The notes: generated from the sequence alone by a model not told the origin. Shown: positions 51,941 through 61,811, counted from the stretch's first letter. The stretch: 64,000 nucleotides of DNA from an uncultured Paracoccaceae bacterium (GCA_937872465.1 CALMSR010000003.1:1-64000); one strand, 5' to 3'. Numbers and translations: made by a program.

Positions 51941-52813
51941 TCAGCCCCGCCCCAGCCGCCGCTTGAGGCGCCGGAAGGCCGCCCGCGGCAGCCCGGCGAG
52001 GATGCGCGCGCGGCGGGCCAGCAGGTCGCGGGAGCTGGGCGCGACCGCCGTTCCCCCGGTGCGGCGGGCGAGCCCCCGGTCGGCGGCGATGAGCAGCGGC
52101 AGGTTCGCCGCCGCGCGCAGCCCCATGATCTCCGCCGCCGGATCCGCGGCCTTCGCGTAGCGCTCGTAGTCGCGGTGGAAGTTCGGGCTGTGGATGATGC
52201 GGGGCGCGGGGAAATCCGTGGTCCAGCGGCCGATGTCGGAGATGAGCAGGAGATTGTATTCCTCCGGCAGCGTGGCGATCCGGAGGTCGCTCTCCCAGAG
52301 CAGCTCGCGCAAGCTGATCTGGTCGCGCCCGGTATCGGTGGCCTGCACCGCCGCCTTCCAATCCTTCAGGAAGGCGGTGGTCGCGGCATTGCGGCGGATC
52401 GCGATCAGCCCGCCGTTGAACTGCGGGAAGGCCGGCGGCAGCTCCCGGCGCCAGAAGGTATGGTGCAGCGGCGAGTTGCGGAACCAGTCCTGGACCAGCG
52501 CGATGTCGAAGCGGTCGAGCACGTCGAAGATGTCGCTGAAATCGGCGAGCGCGAGCATGTCGGCGTCCATGTAGAGCGTGCGCTCGAAGCGCGAGCCCAA
52601 GAGCCCGTCGATCTTGGAGCGGAACCAGGGGTCTTCCAGCAGGTGGATGCGGTCGAAGACCGGCAGGTCGCGGGGCGCGTCGGTGAAGAGGTCGATCGCG
52701 AGCCCAGGCGCGGCGCGCCGCACCGAGGCGGCGGCGCGGGCCGCGAGATCGATGTATTTCGCCGCGCCGGTGGCGACGATGACGATGCCGCGCGCGGCGG
52801 CCGGAGCTTCCAT
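51941..52813 (-). CDS. Nucleotide-diphospho-sugar transferase (GT8-like)
   Basis: A 290-residue GT-A-type glycosyltransferase. The metal-binding DxD is Asp83-Ala-Asp85 in RTLYMDADMLALADF, and PAFPQFNGGLIAIRR is the second block seen in GT8 and DUF-type sugar transferases. The last 40 residues are Arg-rich. It begins 3 bp after the stop of the ABC exporter gene on the same strand, in a likely operon of Wzy-like protein, exporter and this transferase. Donor unknown. Confidence 0.8.
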   Translation of the reverse strand: MEAPAAARGIVIVATGAAKYIDLAARAAASVRRAAPGLAIDLFTDAPRDLPVFDRIHLLEDPWFRSKIDGLLGSRFERTLYMDADMLALADFSDIFDVLDRFDIALVQDWFRNSPLHHTFWRRELPPAFPQFNGGLIAIRRNAATTAFLKDWKAAVQATDTGRDQISLRELLWESDLRIATLPEEYNLLLISDIGRWTTDFPAPRIIHSPNFHRDYERYAKAADPAAEIMGLRAAANLPLLIAADRGLARRTGGTAVAPSSRDLLARRARILAGLPRAAFRRLKRRLGRG

Positions 52814-52816
52814 GGC

Positions 52817-54622
52817 TCAGGCCGCGCCCACGACCATCGCGCGGAATTTCTGGCTGTGCTCCAGCAGCTCGTCGTAGCTGCCCTGCGCGATCAGCCTGCC
52901 CTTCTCGAGCATGAAGATCGTGTCGCAGCCGCGCACGGTCGAGAGCCGGTGCGCAATCAGCACGATGGTCTTGGCATGGCCGAGATTGTGCACCGCGTCC
53001 ATCACCGCGCGCTCGGTGAGATTGTCGAGCGCGGAGGTCGCCTCGTCGAGGATCAGCACGTCGGGATCGTGGTAGAGCGCGCGCGCGATGCCGATGCGCT
53101 GGCGCTGGCCGCCGGAGAGCCGCACGCCCCGCTCGCCGACCAGCGTGTCGTAGCCCTGCGGCAGCTCGGTGGTGACGAAGTCGTGCAGCTCGGCGATCCG
53201 CGCGGCGCGCTCCACCGCGGCCTGGTCGATCTTCTTCTTCGGCTGGCCGAAGGCGATGTTGGCACTGACGCTGTCGTCGATCAGGAAGATCTGCTGCGGC
53301 ACGTAGCCGATGGCGTTCTGCCAGGCGCGGAGGTTCTCGGCCGTCACGGCCTGGCCATCGACCCGGATCTCGCCGGCCTGCGGCTCGAGAAGCCCCAGGA
53401 CCAGATCCACCGCCGTGGTCTTGCCCGCGCCGGTGCCCCCGACGATGCCCACGGTGGTGCGCGCGGGAATGCTCAGGCTCAGGCCCTGCAGCGCGGTGCG
53501 CTCGGCGCGGGGATAGGCATAGCGCACCTCGGCGAATTCCAGCCGCTCGTGCAGCCGCATCGGCGCCACCGCCGCCGCCGGCACCGCCGGCGGCGGCGGC
53601 GCCTCGTTGCGCATCATGTCCTGGTGCAGCTTGTCGAGCACCGGCCGCGAGAAGCGCAGCGTCGCGCTGGCGGTATAGATCATCTGCAGCGCGGGAAAGA
53701 GCCTCAGGCTCGCGAAGGCATAGAGCCCGAGCACCGGCAGGATCGAGGAGAGATCGCCGCCATGGGTGATCATCAGGAAGAGCACGAAGAAGAGGATGCC
53801 GCCGAGCGCCACCGCCTTGAGGATGTTGCGCGGCACCTCGCCGACGATCTGGCTGTTGGCCATCGCCCGCTCGAGCCGCTTGGCCGCCTGCTGGAAGCGG
53901 CCGAGATAGGCCTCCTCGAGCCCGATGAGCTTCACGTCCTTGATGCCGCCGAGCGCCTCGCCGGCGACGCGGAACCGCGCCTGATTGGCCGCCTGCCGGT
54001 CGCTGCCGAGCCGGCCCAGATAGCGCCGCACCGACAGGTAGATCAGCATGTAGCAGCCGATGATCGCCGCCCCGGCGATGACGGCGACGAGGGGGCGGAC
54101 CGCGACGAGCAGCGCGATCAGGAAGAGCGCCACCAGCGCCTGCGACAGGATCCGCATCGCCGGCAGCATGGCCTGGGTCACCACCTGGTTGACCTCGCTC
54201 AGCACGCTCGCGCCGAGCTTGGCGCTGTGGTTCTCCAGGAACCAGGTATAGGGCTTGTAGAGATAGCCCCGCAGCAGGCGGCTCGAGATCGAATAGCCCT
54301 GCCGGCCGGCGAAGCGGAAGATGGCGTATTGCGTCAGCGTCGAGAACAGGAGCCCGAAGACCACGAGCACGAAGACCCCGACGCCGAGAAAGACCATGAA
54401 GCGGTCGCGGCTGGAGAAGTCGAGCGCGGCGTAGATCTGCGCCACCCGCCCCTCGCCCTCGAGGATGTCGGGATTGGCGACCACCGCCAGGAAGGGCAGG
54501 ATCGAGGCGACGGAGATCATCTCCGCCAGTCCCATGAGCGCGATCAGGCCCAGGAGCAGGTAGAAGCGCCGCCGCCCGGCGGGCGTCATGAGGTCGATCA
54601 GTTTGCGGTAGGTCGCGAGCAT
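52817..54622 (-). CDS. ABC exporter, fused permease/ATPase (MsbA/PglK-like)
   Basis: A 601-residue half-transporter that works as a homodimer. Six membrane helices lie in residues 20-310; the ATPase has Walker A GGTGAGKT (395-402), signature LSGGQ (502-506) and Walker B LILDE (523-527). Fused exporters in polysaccharide loci often flip lipid-linked glycans, as PglK does, or export lipids, as MsbA does. It lies 3 bp after the Wzy-like gene and before a sugar transferase gene. This is a second transport route besides KpsMTE in the same window. Confidence 0.92.
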   Translation of the reverse strand: MLATYRKLIDLMTPAGRRRFYLLLGLIALMGLAEMISVASILPFLAVVANPDILEGEGRVAQIYAALDFSSRDRFMVFLGVGVFVLVVFGLLFSTLTQYAIFRFAGRQGYSISSRLLRGYLYKPYTWFLENHSAKLGASVLSEVNQVVTQAMLPAMRILSQALVALFLIALLVAVRPLVAVIAGAAIIGCYMLIYLSVRRYLGRLGSDRQAANQARFRVAGEALGGIKDVKLIGLEEAYLGRFQQAAKRLERAMANSQIVGEVPRNILKAVALGGILFFVLFLMITHGGDLSSILPVLGLYAFASLRLFPALQMIYTASATLRFSRPVLDKLHQDMMRNEAPPPPAVPAAAVAPMRLHERLEFAEVRYAYPRAERTALQGLSLSIPARTTVGIVGGTGAGKTTAVDLVLGLLEPQAGEIRVDGQAVTAENLRAWQNAIGYVPQQIFLIDDSVSANIAFGQPKKKIDQAAVERAARIAELHDFVTTELPQGYDTLVGERGVRLSGGQRQRIGIARALYHDPDVLILDEATSALDNLTERAVMDAVHNLGHAKTIVLIAHRLSTVRGCDTIFMLEKGRLIAQGSYDELLEHSQKFRAMVVGAA

Positions 54623-54625
54623 GGA

Positions 54626-56131
54626 TCAGGTCCTGCGGCCGGAGGGCGCCGGGCGCCGGGGTGGGACGGCGCGGCGCGGGTCGCTCGGGCGGCGCGGCGG
54701 GATCCCGCGCTCCGGCCCCGCCGATGCCGTGACGATGCCCGAGCGGGCGGGAAGCGTCTTGCGCCCGGGCCGCGGATGCCGGGCGGCGGCCGCGGAGCGG
54801 CGGGCGGGCCGGGTGTCGGTCTCGGCGGCGGCGCGGCCGGCGTAGAACCAGACCCCCGCCCCGAGATAGGCCATGACGAACGGCACCGGCGCTCCCCAGA
54901 TGGCCACGGTGCAGAGCACCAAGACCATGCCGCAGAGCGCGATCATGTAGCCGGTACGGTAGCGCGTCTCCTCTTCGTCGAGATCCTGCGCGCCCATGAT
55001 CCGCGTGGCGCTGATCCCGATGGCGAGCACGAGCAGAAGCAGGCCGGGAATGCCGTAGCGCATGGCCGTCAGCAGCCAGAAATTGTCCACCGACCCGTGC
55101 TGCCAGAAGGGCCGCGCCCAGTCGTTGCGGCCGATGCCGAGCAGCGGATGGCGCCACACCTCCTCGAGGCCGTAGCGGAAGATCTCGATGCGGTTGTTGC
55201 CGCCGATCGGATTGAAGATCACCTCGTTGACGGTGTAGCCGACGAGCCCGCCCGGCAGCAGCATGTGCAGCACGGCGACGGAAACCACGCCGATGAGCAC
55301 GAAGAGGAACCAGTGCCCGCGCAGGAAGCGCACGATCCGGTCCCAGCCGATCATGCCGATCTGCAATGCCGCCGAGAGCATCGGCGCCGAGGAGAGGCTG
55401 AGGAAGATCATGAACACCACGAAGCCGGTGCGGATCATGCGTCCCAGCCAGTTCCGCGCGTAGATGTAGTAGGTATTGGCGACGGCGATCGAGCAGACGA
55501 AGCCGTAGAGGATCGGATGCGGGAATCCCACCGCCGGCCGGACGAAGCCGAGCCGCACCTCGCGCTTGGCATAGGCGCCGGTCTCGGTGTCGAGCACGAC
55601 GCCCAGGAGATGCTTCAGGAGCCGCCGGCCGGTCAGGAATTCGACCAGGACGAAGGGCAGCAGCACCAGCAGGCCGGTCAGGAAATAGCGGAAGAAGGCG
55701 CGGTAATCGGCGGCGCTGCGCACCAGCACCCGGCCCGCGAGATAGCCCCCGGCGACCTCGAGGATATTGGTCCCGACGATGATGATCTGCGACATGCCGT
55801 TGTTGACGAGGATGGAGAGCGCCTGCCAGACGCAGAAGGCCAGCACCAGGATGTCGGGCGCGATGATCGGGCCGGCGCGGCCCTGGATCCAGTGCAGGCC
55901 GAGCGGGAGGGCCGCCGCCATCAGGAAGAGCTTGTAGAAGGAGAGCCCGATCGGGCCCACCGAGAAGCTGCCCGGGATGAAGAGGCTCGCGATGAAGAGC
56001 ATCAGGAACAGCGACCCGCCCTTGGCGCCGTCCATCGCCCCGGCCGCGGCCGCACCCCGGCCCTGCGCCGGCCCCATGTCCGGAGGCGGTCCCGGGCTCT
56101 CTCCGGTCTCTGGGGCTGGATCCCGAATCAT
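54626..56131 (-). CDS. O-antigen polymerase/ligase-like membrane protein
   Basis: A 501-residue protein with about 10-12 hydrophobic segments between residues 38 and 440, and the conserved loop WRHPLLGIGRNDWARPFWQHGSVDNFWLL that marks the Wzy_C/O-antigen ligase family (GxGxxN then DNxxL). It would polymerise or ligate lipid-linked sugar units on the periplasmic side. The last 60 residues are Arg/Pro-rich and cytoplasmic-looking. The ATG at 56131 is preceded by CGGAGTAAG. First gene of a three-gene operon with the ABC exporter and a sugar transferase. Confidence 0.88.
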   Translation of the reverse strand: MIRDPAPETGESPGPPPDMGPAQGRGAAAAGAMDGAKGGSLFLMLFIASLFIPGSFSVGPIGLSFYKLFLMAAALPLGLHWIQGRAGPIIAPDILVLAFCVWQALSILVNNGMSQIIIVGTNILEVAGGYLAGRVLVRSAADYRAFFRYFLTGLLVLLPFVLVEFLTGRRLLKHLLGVVLDTETGAYAKREVRLGFVRPAVGFPHPILYGFVCSIAVANTYYIYARNWLGRMIRTGFVVFMIFLSLSSAPMLSAALQIGMIGWDRIVRFLRGHWFLFVLIGVVSVAVLHMLLPGGLVGYTVNEVIFNPIGGNNRIEIFRYGLEEVWRHPLLGIGRNDWARPFWQHGSVDNFWLLTAMRYGIPGLLLLVLAIGISATRIMGAQDLDEEETRYRTGYMIALCGMVLVLCTVAIWGAPVPFVMAYLGAGVWFYAGRAAAETDTRPARRSAAAARHPRPGRKTLPARSGIVTASAGPERGIPPRRPSDPRRAVPPRRPAPSGRRT

Positions 56132-56347
56132 CTTACTCCGATCACGCCGTACGCGGACTTCCGGGTGCCCACGCGCCCGCCTCCGCGGCAACCTGCCTGC
56201 GGATTACTCCATCCCGACTATTAGATCCTTGCGGCGCCTGCATCAACCGCGGCCCGATCGCAGGCTTAATCCGGCAAGGCCCGGGGCCAGGCTGGAACGG
56301 GGGTCGGCGCGGCGGAGTTTTCCCCTGCGATATCATAGGGCTGGCAT

Positions 56348-56368
56348 TGCCGCGCCCTGCGCGCGGCA
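56348..56368 (-). terminator. Possible hairpin terminator after the Ig-repeat gene
   Basis: TGCCGCGC (56348-56355) pairs with GCGCGGCA (56361-56368) around a 5-nt loop, 47 bp beyond the stop of the Ig-repeat gene. There is no T-tract. The remaining sequence of the 283-bp spacer, up to the Wzy-like start, shows no gene; a promoter for the Wzy-like operon must lie there. Confidence 0.35.
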
Positions 56369-56414
56369 GCGCCTCCCCCGCCCCGGGCGGCCCATGGGTC
56401 ATCCGGGGCCGGCA

Positions 56415-58529
56415 TCACCCGTCCGCCAGATAGGGCCGCAGCACATGCGTCCAGACGCCGAAGGTGTAGCTCCACCCCCATTTCACGGCCTGCCTGCGGG
56501 CGGTCCAGTCCTCGTTGTTGGAGGCCGGCGGCCCGCCCTTGGAATAGCTCAGATAACCGTTCTCTGACTTGTAGATCAGGTCGGTCACGCCGATGTCGAT
56601 CCGCGCCGCCAGATCCCGCACCTCCGGCGCGCTGCGGTCGAGCGTCCCGTTCGCCATCTCCACGCTGAGCCAGTTCATGATCACCCGGTAGCCGTTGGTG
56701 ACATAGGAGGCGGCGGAGCGCTTGCCCTTGCCGTCGACGGTGTCGAACTCGTTCGCCATGCCCTTCCTGCCCCGGTTCGGCAGGCCGTCCTGGCCGGCGA
56801 TCATCCTGCCCCGCCCCTTGACCCCCGCGCCGTCGTTGAGGCCGGTATTGACCGTCTTGTTGAAGGTGAACCGGCCTTCCTCGACCAGCATCGCCTGGTG
56901 ATCCGCCACGGAATTGCCGTGGTTGGTCCAGTTCCGGACGGCTTCCTCGATCTGCCGGCCGGTCGGCGCGGGGGGAGGCTGGTCGCCGAAGGTCTCGGCG
57001 ATGTTGCTCAGGCCCGCGGCGCGGAGCTCTTCGGCGAAAGCGGCGTGATCGTAGCCGTTCAGGATCGCATCCACCGCCGCGGCGCCGCCGAAATAGACCC
57101 GCGCGGTCTGCACGGTCGCCGGGGCGGCGCAGCGGAAGTTCGGGGCGCCGCTGCGCCACGATTGCCGGCCGCGCAGGTTCTTCTCCGGCTTCTGGCCCGC
57201 GAGAAGATAGGGATTGGTGTCGCTGGAGGTGAAGGCCGTCGCGACCAGGCCCGCCTTCATGACCAGGTCGATCCGCGCCTGCTCCGTCTCCGGGAGCGTC
57301 GACCAGAGGCGCGGGGTGAGCCGCAGGATCGCGAACATCGCCAGGACCGGCAGATTGTGCTGCGCGGGATAGCCGCCCTCGCAGGTCGGGGCATGTTCGC
57401 CCTCGAGGCTGAAGCGGGCCTGGGCGAGGACGCGCCGGTCCGTTCGCGGGTTTCCGGCCCAGGAGGCCAGGGCGAGGATGCTCGAGGTCGAGCCGAAGAA
57501 GACGTTGTTCGCGCGCGCCCCGCCGAAACCCTCGCCGAAATCGGCGAGCGGCTTTTCGAGCGCATCCTCGAGCATCGCCGGCGGCATGACCGGAATCCGC
57601 CGCCCGGCGGGCTCGGGCCGCGGCGGCGGGGCGGCCTGCGCCACGATCTGGCCGCCATGACCCGCCGGTTCGACGGTCACCAGGAAGTCGCGCGTCGCCG
57701 CGCCGCCCGAATTCGAGGCGGTGACGACGACCCTCTCGCCGGAGATCAGCCGATCGGTCGGAACCTGTACCAGGCCGGTCGCGGGATCGATCTCCGCCCC
57801 CGCCCCCGCGACGGCGAAGCGCAGATCCGCGCCGGCGAAGGCCTGCGCCGAGGCCACCGCCTGCGCCCCGGTGCCTTCGTCGAAGACCTCGTCGAACAAT
57901 TCGCCCCGCACCTGCGGCGGCGCATGGGTAATGAAGAGCGCCGCGGTCTCGGCCAGCCGCGGACCGGCCGCGTTCGAGGCGCGGAGCAGGCAGGTCAGAT
58001 CCGTGCGATCGTCCTCGGGGCCCGGCAGATAGCAGGTCCCGGTCGCGCCGGGGATCGCGGCGCCGTCGCGCTGCCACTGGAGGGCGATGTCCTGCACCCC
58101 GCCGCTCCAGAGACCGGGGACCACGGCGACCGGCCGGCCGATCCTGCCCGCCCCCGCCAGCAGGGGGGCGGCAACCAGGACCGGCAGCAGCGGGACCGGC
58201 GCCGGGGAAGGTCCGGCGGGGGTCTTTCGGTCGGTCGAGGCCGGGGACCAGGGGCCGTCGGCGGCCAGGCGGTAGCGAATGCCGACACCGTCGGGTTCCC
58301 GTTCCGGACCGGCGCCCTCGAGACGCCAGCGGCCGTTTCCCAGCGCGATGCAGGGCCGCCACCCGGCCGCGCCGGGATCGGCGGCGGATGTCCAGGCCAC
58401 CGCGACCGCCGCAGCCCCCGCTCCCGCGAGCAGGATCTCCGGGCCGCCCGCATCCCGATCGGATGCCGCGAGGAACATCCAGTCCGCCGCGCGCGCCGGC
58501 GCGAGCGGGGCCGTCTCCTGCGAAGCCAT
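56415..58529 (-). CDS. Ig-like-repeat protein with unrecognised C-terminal domain
   Basis: About 704 residues. Residues 1-115 show no recognised family. Two Ig-like repeats follow: one (about 118-210) with LQWQRDGAAIPGATGTCYLPG and one (about 213-290, putative-Ig/cadherin-like) with EIDPATGLVQVPTDRL and VTASNSGGAA. Residues 330-704 form a helix-rich domain shared with the next gene: SLEG, GYPAQHNL, FGGAAAVDAILNGYDHA and TGLNDGAG. No N-terminal signal peptide or RTX motif is visible, so secretion is unexplained. The ATG at 58529 was chosen; longer frames to 58712 exist. A polysaccharide lyase or hydrolase role is only a guess. Confidence 0.75.
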   Translation of the reverse strand: MASQETAPLAPARAADWMFLAASDRDAGGPEILLAGAGAAAVAVAWTSAADPGAAGWRPCIALGNGRWRLEGAGPEREPDGVGIRYRLAADGPWSPASTDRKTPAGPSPAPVPLLPVLVAAPLLAGAGRIGRPVAVVPGLWSGGVQDIALQWQRDGAAIPGATGTCYLPGPEDDRTDLTCLLRASNAAGPRLAETAALFITHAPPQVRGELFDEVFDEGTGAQAVASAQAFAGADLRFAVAGAGAEIDPATGLVQVPTDRLISGERVVVTASNSGGAATRDFLVTVEPAGHGGQIVAQAAPPPRPEPAGRRIPVMPPAMLEDALEKPLADFGEGFGGARANNVFFGSTSSILALASWAGNPRTDRRVLAQARFSLEGEHAPTCEGGYPAQHNLPVLAMFAILRLTPRLWSTLPETEQARIDLVMKAGLVATAFTSSDTNPYLLAGQKPEKNLRGRQSWRSGAPNFRCAAPATVQTARVYFGGAAAVDAILNGYDHAAFAEELRAAGLSNIAETFGDQPPPAPTGRQIEEAVRNWTNHGNSVADHQAMLVEEGRFTFNKTVNTGLNDGAGVKGRGRMIAGQDGLPNRGRKGMANEFDTVDGKGKRSAASYVTNGYRVIMNWLSVEMANGTLDRSAPEVRDLAARIDIGVTDLIYKSENGYLSYSKGGPPASNNEDWTARRQAVKWGWSYTFGVWTHVLRPYLADG

Positions 58530-58733
58530 GGCGACGATGACGCTCCTCCACACGGCTGTCCGAAACGATCTCCCGAGCGAATACCCCAGGCAGACGGTGC
58601 CGAACACCCCCCCCGACGCGGGCAAAGGCCCCGCTCCGCCGGCTGCCGGCGCGGTTCCGGCCCTCATGAAGCACAGGCCGGCACCCGAATGGGCGGCCGG
58701 CCTGCACATCACGCCTCGTCAGTCTGCGGGCTC

Positions 58734-61715
58734 TCAGGCAAGCGCCGGCCGGAGGAAGCTGGTGTACATGTCGAAGGTCAGGTCGATGCTGTAGTTCGAC
58801 GTGGCCCAGGAGCGCGTCCAGGTCTCGTTGTTGGTGCTGCCGCCGCCACCCTTCGCATACGACTTGTAGCCACCGTCGGTCTTCGCGATCAGGTCGGTGT
58901 AGCCCTTGTCCATGCGGTCCAGGAGGCTGGACATGTTCTTCGTGTCGCGGCTCAGATACCCGGTCGCGGCGAGAACGCACATGTAGATGAGCTCGCAGCG
59001 CGCCCCCCCGACGGCATAGGACATGGCCGAGCGTTTGCCCTCGGCATCCTGCCCGTCGAGTTCCTGCGCCATGGCCTTGACACCCTTGTTCGGCAGGCTG
59101 CCCGCCCCGGAGATCATCAGGCCGCGCTGGTCCTTCTTCGCCGAATCGTAGATGCCGGCGCCGTCGTTGAGACCCGAGGAGATGGATTTGTTCCACATCT
59201 TGTCGGCTTCGGTCTCGACGATCCCCTGGATGTCGCTGAGCGGGAGGCCGTAGTACCGGAACCCGCCGACCGCGTTCTGGATCGTCGTTGCCGATGGCGC
59301 GCCGCTGATGGTGAAGGCCCCGTCCCAGGACGTCTTGGCATTGCTCAGGCCCAGGTTTCCCAGGGCGCTGCGCAGCGACGCATGGCTGTAGCCGTCGAGA
59401 ATGTCGAGCACCTGCTTGACGCCCCCGAAATACGGGATGCAGGCCAGGACCGTGCCCACCATGGCGAGGCGGAAGTTCGGCGCCCAGGTTCGCCGGTAGT
59501 TCGAATAGTCGCAGAAGTCGGGATTGTTCTTTCCCGCCTTCGTGTTGGGATTGTTGTCGGCGCTCGCCCAGGCGCCCCCCACGAGCGCCGCCTTCATCAA
59601 TGCGTCCACCCGGCTCTTTTCATTGCCGGTCAGATCGGCCCAGATGTCGGGAATATTCCTTGCGAGCGCAAACATCCCGACGTGGTTGAGGTCGTATTGC
59701 GCGGTATAGCCGGTCAGCGCCAGCAGGCAGTTCTTGCCCTCCAGCGAGTGCCGGATCTGCTGCAGCAGCCGGGTCCGGACATCCGCGCGGGGCGCTGCCA
59801 TCTGCCGCAGGGCGAGCGCGACGGTCTGCGGCCCGGCATTGGCCGGGCTGCGCGCGCCGCCATAGCTGCCCGTCTGCACGGTGCGGAAGAGGCCGAGATC
59901 CAGCGCGATGTTGGTGGCCCGGTCGGAAATCACCGGCATTCCGCTCGGCGGGGGGGTCGTGGTCCTGAGGCCCTGGACGACATGGGTCCGCTTCGCGGAA
60001 GCCAGCTGATAGGCACCGTCCTCGCCGCGCCGCCAGAACAGCATGGAATGGATCGTCGTGCCGACCTCCGAAGTGCTCTTCGTGGTGTAGTCCGTTCCCG
60101 GCGTCTGCGGCACGGACCATTCCGGCACGCCGTCCGGATTCTCGGTAGGCGACCAGCACAGCTCGAAACCGGCCGGGATGTCGACCCCGGCGGCGACGAG
60201 CACCTTCATCCGGCCCGCCGGCGCGACGTCACGCTCTTCGCCATCGGCCCATTGGGCATCCGCAAGGTTCGGCGGAAACGAGGCGGTCTTCGCCGTGACG
60301 GTGACCCTGAACGAGCCATCGGTCGAGCCCGAGACGGTCGTCGCCGTCACCGTCACCGGATCGCCGCTGCGCTGCGCCGCCGTGGTGATCGTGACGATCC
60401 CGGTCGCCGCGTCGATGCTCGCCCCCGTGCCGGTCACGGAGAAGGCCGCGCCGTCCCTGCCACCGTCGGGATAGAACGCGAGCGAGGCATCGAAGACGAT
60501 GGAGGGGTCCCCCTGCACCGCGGCCCGGTCGGGGATCGGCTCGACCAGCACCGGTTTCGGATAGAGCCCCTGCACGGTGTATTGCGTCTTGGTGACGAAG
60601 GCGGGCGAAAAGGCGCCATCCTCGTCCCGGCGCCAGTAGACCATGTCGTAGAGAACGGTTCCGACGGGGAAGCTGCCCTTGGTGGTCTCCGTCCTTCCCG
60701 GAACGACGGGCGTATAGTAGCGCAGATCGGCGTCGCTGTTTTTGCCGGAGAGCCAGATCAGCGTGAAGCCGGCCGGCACGATGACGCCGGGATCGACATC
60801 GATCCGGCGCCGGCCGGCCGGCGCCTCGTCGCGGACCTCGCGGGATCTCCAGAGGCTGTCCGGAATCGGATCGGGGAATGCCGGAACCTTCGCGACCACC
60901 GTCACCGCGAAGGAGGCCTCCGCTTCGCCGCCGGAATTGCTGGCGGTGACGCGCACGGTCTCGCCGTCGCGCAGCGCGTCGGTCGGCAGCGTGACCTGCC
61001 CCGTCGCCGGGTCGATCGCGGCCCCGCCGCCCTCGACCGCGAAGACGAGCCCGCCGCCGGAGAAGGCCGCCCCCGCATCCACGCCCTGCGGGCCGCTGCC
61101 CTGGACATAGCTGACATCCGCCAGCACGGCCGCAACCGCCGGCGCGGGCCGGGTGACGGTCAGTGCCGCGGTCTCCGCCGAGAGGCTGCCCGAGGCGTTC
61201 GTCGCGGTGACCCGGCAGGTCAAAGGCTTGCCGTCCTCCGCCGCGCCCGGCACATAAGCCGCCGCCGTGGCGCCGGGCAGATCGGCGCCGTCGCGGCGCC
61301 ATTGCAGCGTGGTGGCGGGCAGGGGCTCGCCCGCCCAGACACCGGGATCGACGCTCAGCGGCTCGCCGACCAGGCCCGAGCCGGCGAGGCTCGGGGCCGT
61401 CACCAGGACGGGCGGGCTGGCCGCCGGTTCCGCGGCGACCGTCAGGCGGAAGCGGCTCGAGGCCTCGCCCCCGGAATTGCCCGCCGTGACGACGATCTCG
61501 ATGCCGTCGCGCAGCGCATCGGTCGGAACGGAGATCTCGCCGGTCGCAGGGTCGATGGAGGTGACTTCGCCGATGACGCGAAACGTCAGGCCATCGCCGG
61601 TGGAGTCTGGAAATGCATTCACGATCTGATTTCCCGAACTGAAATGACGGCTCCGGTCCGGCAGGCAATCCGCCAGGAGGGGAGCACATGTCGCGCGAGG
61701 AACCCCCGCCCACAT
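58734..61715 (-). CDS. Large Ig-like-repeat protein with shared C-terminal domain
   Basis: About 993 residues from the ATG at 61715; a TTG at 61787 is possible. Ig-like repeats occupy about 14-270, then two linker-like modules (about 275-400 and 500-620) each read like a sugar- or protein-binding insert ending GTVLYDMVYWRRDEDGAF or a close variant, with another repeat between them. Residues 630-993 match the C-terminal domain of the neighbouring gene: HSLEGKNCLLALTGYTAQYD, YFGGVKQVLDILDGYSHA, GLNDGAG. No signal peptide is evident. Part of its N-terminal half is read as identical DNA to the following gene. Confidence 0.75.
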   Translation of the reverse strand: MWAGVPRATCAPLLADCLPDRSRHFSSGNQIVNAFPDSTGDGLTFRVIGEVTSIDPATGEISVPTDALRDGIEIVVTAGNSGGEASSRFRLTVAAEPAASPPVLVTAPSLAGSGLVGEPLSVDPGVWAGEPLPATTLQWRRDGADLPGATAAAYVPGAAEDGKPLTCRVTATNASGSLSAETAALTVTRPAPAVAAVLADVSYVQGSGPQGVDAGAAFSGGGLVFAVEGGGAAIDPATGQVTLPTDALRDGETVRVTASNSGGEAEASFAVTVVAKVPAFPDPIPDSLWRSREVRDEAPAGRRRIDVDPGVIVPAGFTLIWLSGKNSDADLRYYTPVVPGRTETTKGSFPVGTVLYDMVYWRRDEDGAFSPAFVTKTQYTVQGLYPKPVLVEPIPDRAAVQGDPSIVFDASLAFYPDGGRDGAAFSVTGTGASIDAATGIVTITTAAQRSGDPVTVTATTVSGSTDGSFRVTVTAKTASFPPNLADAQWADGEERDVAPAGRMKVLVAAGVDIPAGFELCWSPTENPDGVPEWSVPQTPGTDYTTKSTSEVGTTIHSMLFWRRGEDGAYQLASAKRTHVVQGLRTTTPPPSGMPVISDRATNIALDLGLFRTVQTGSYGGARSPANAGPQTVALALRQMAAPRADVRTRLLQQIRHSLEGKNCLLALTGYTAQYDLNHVGMFALARNIPDIWADLTGNEKSRVDALMKAALVGGAWASADNNPNTKAGKNNPDFCDYSNYRRTWAPNFRLAMVGTVLACIPYFGGVKQVLDILDGYSHASLRSALGNLGLSNAKTSWDGAFTISGAPSATTIQNAVGGFRYYGLPLSDIQGIVETEADKMWNKSISSGLNDGAGIYDSAKKDQRGLMISGAGSLPNKGVKAMAQELDGQDAEGKRSAMSYAVGGARCELIYMCVLAATGYLSRDTKNMSSLLDRMDKGYTDLIAKTDGGYKSYAKGGGGSTNNETWTRSWATSNYSIDLTFDMYTSFLRPALA
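60896..61525. repeat. 630-bp direct repeat, copy 1
   Basis: Compared line by line, this block matches 63218-63847 without a difference that I could find, at an offset of 2322 bp. It encodes 210 residues of Ig-like repeats inside the gene at 58734-61715. Weaker similarity continues to about 61663. Confidence 0.85.
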
Positions 61716-61811
61716 CGCGGCCGCACCGGACTCGTCGGCGGGAGATGCTCGCGCACGAAACCCCGGGCCGTCCTCGGGATCCCCCAAGACGGCCCGAGGC
61801 AGATCCGGCGT

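Noticed and set aside
52175..56224. A forward-strand open frame of 1349 codons
   Set aside because: It runs antisense to the ABC exporter, sugar transferase and Wzy-like genes, all of which have clear family motifs. The frame has none.
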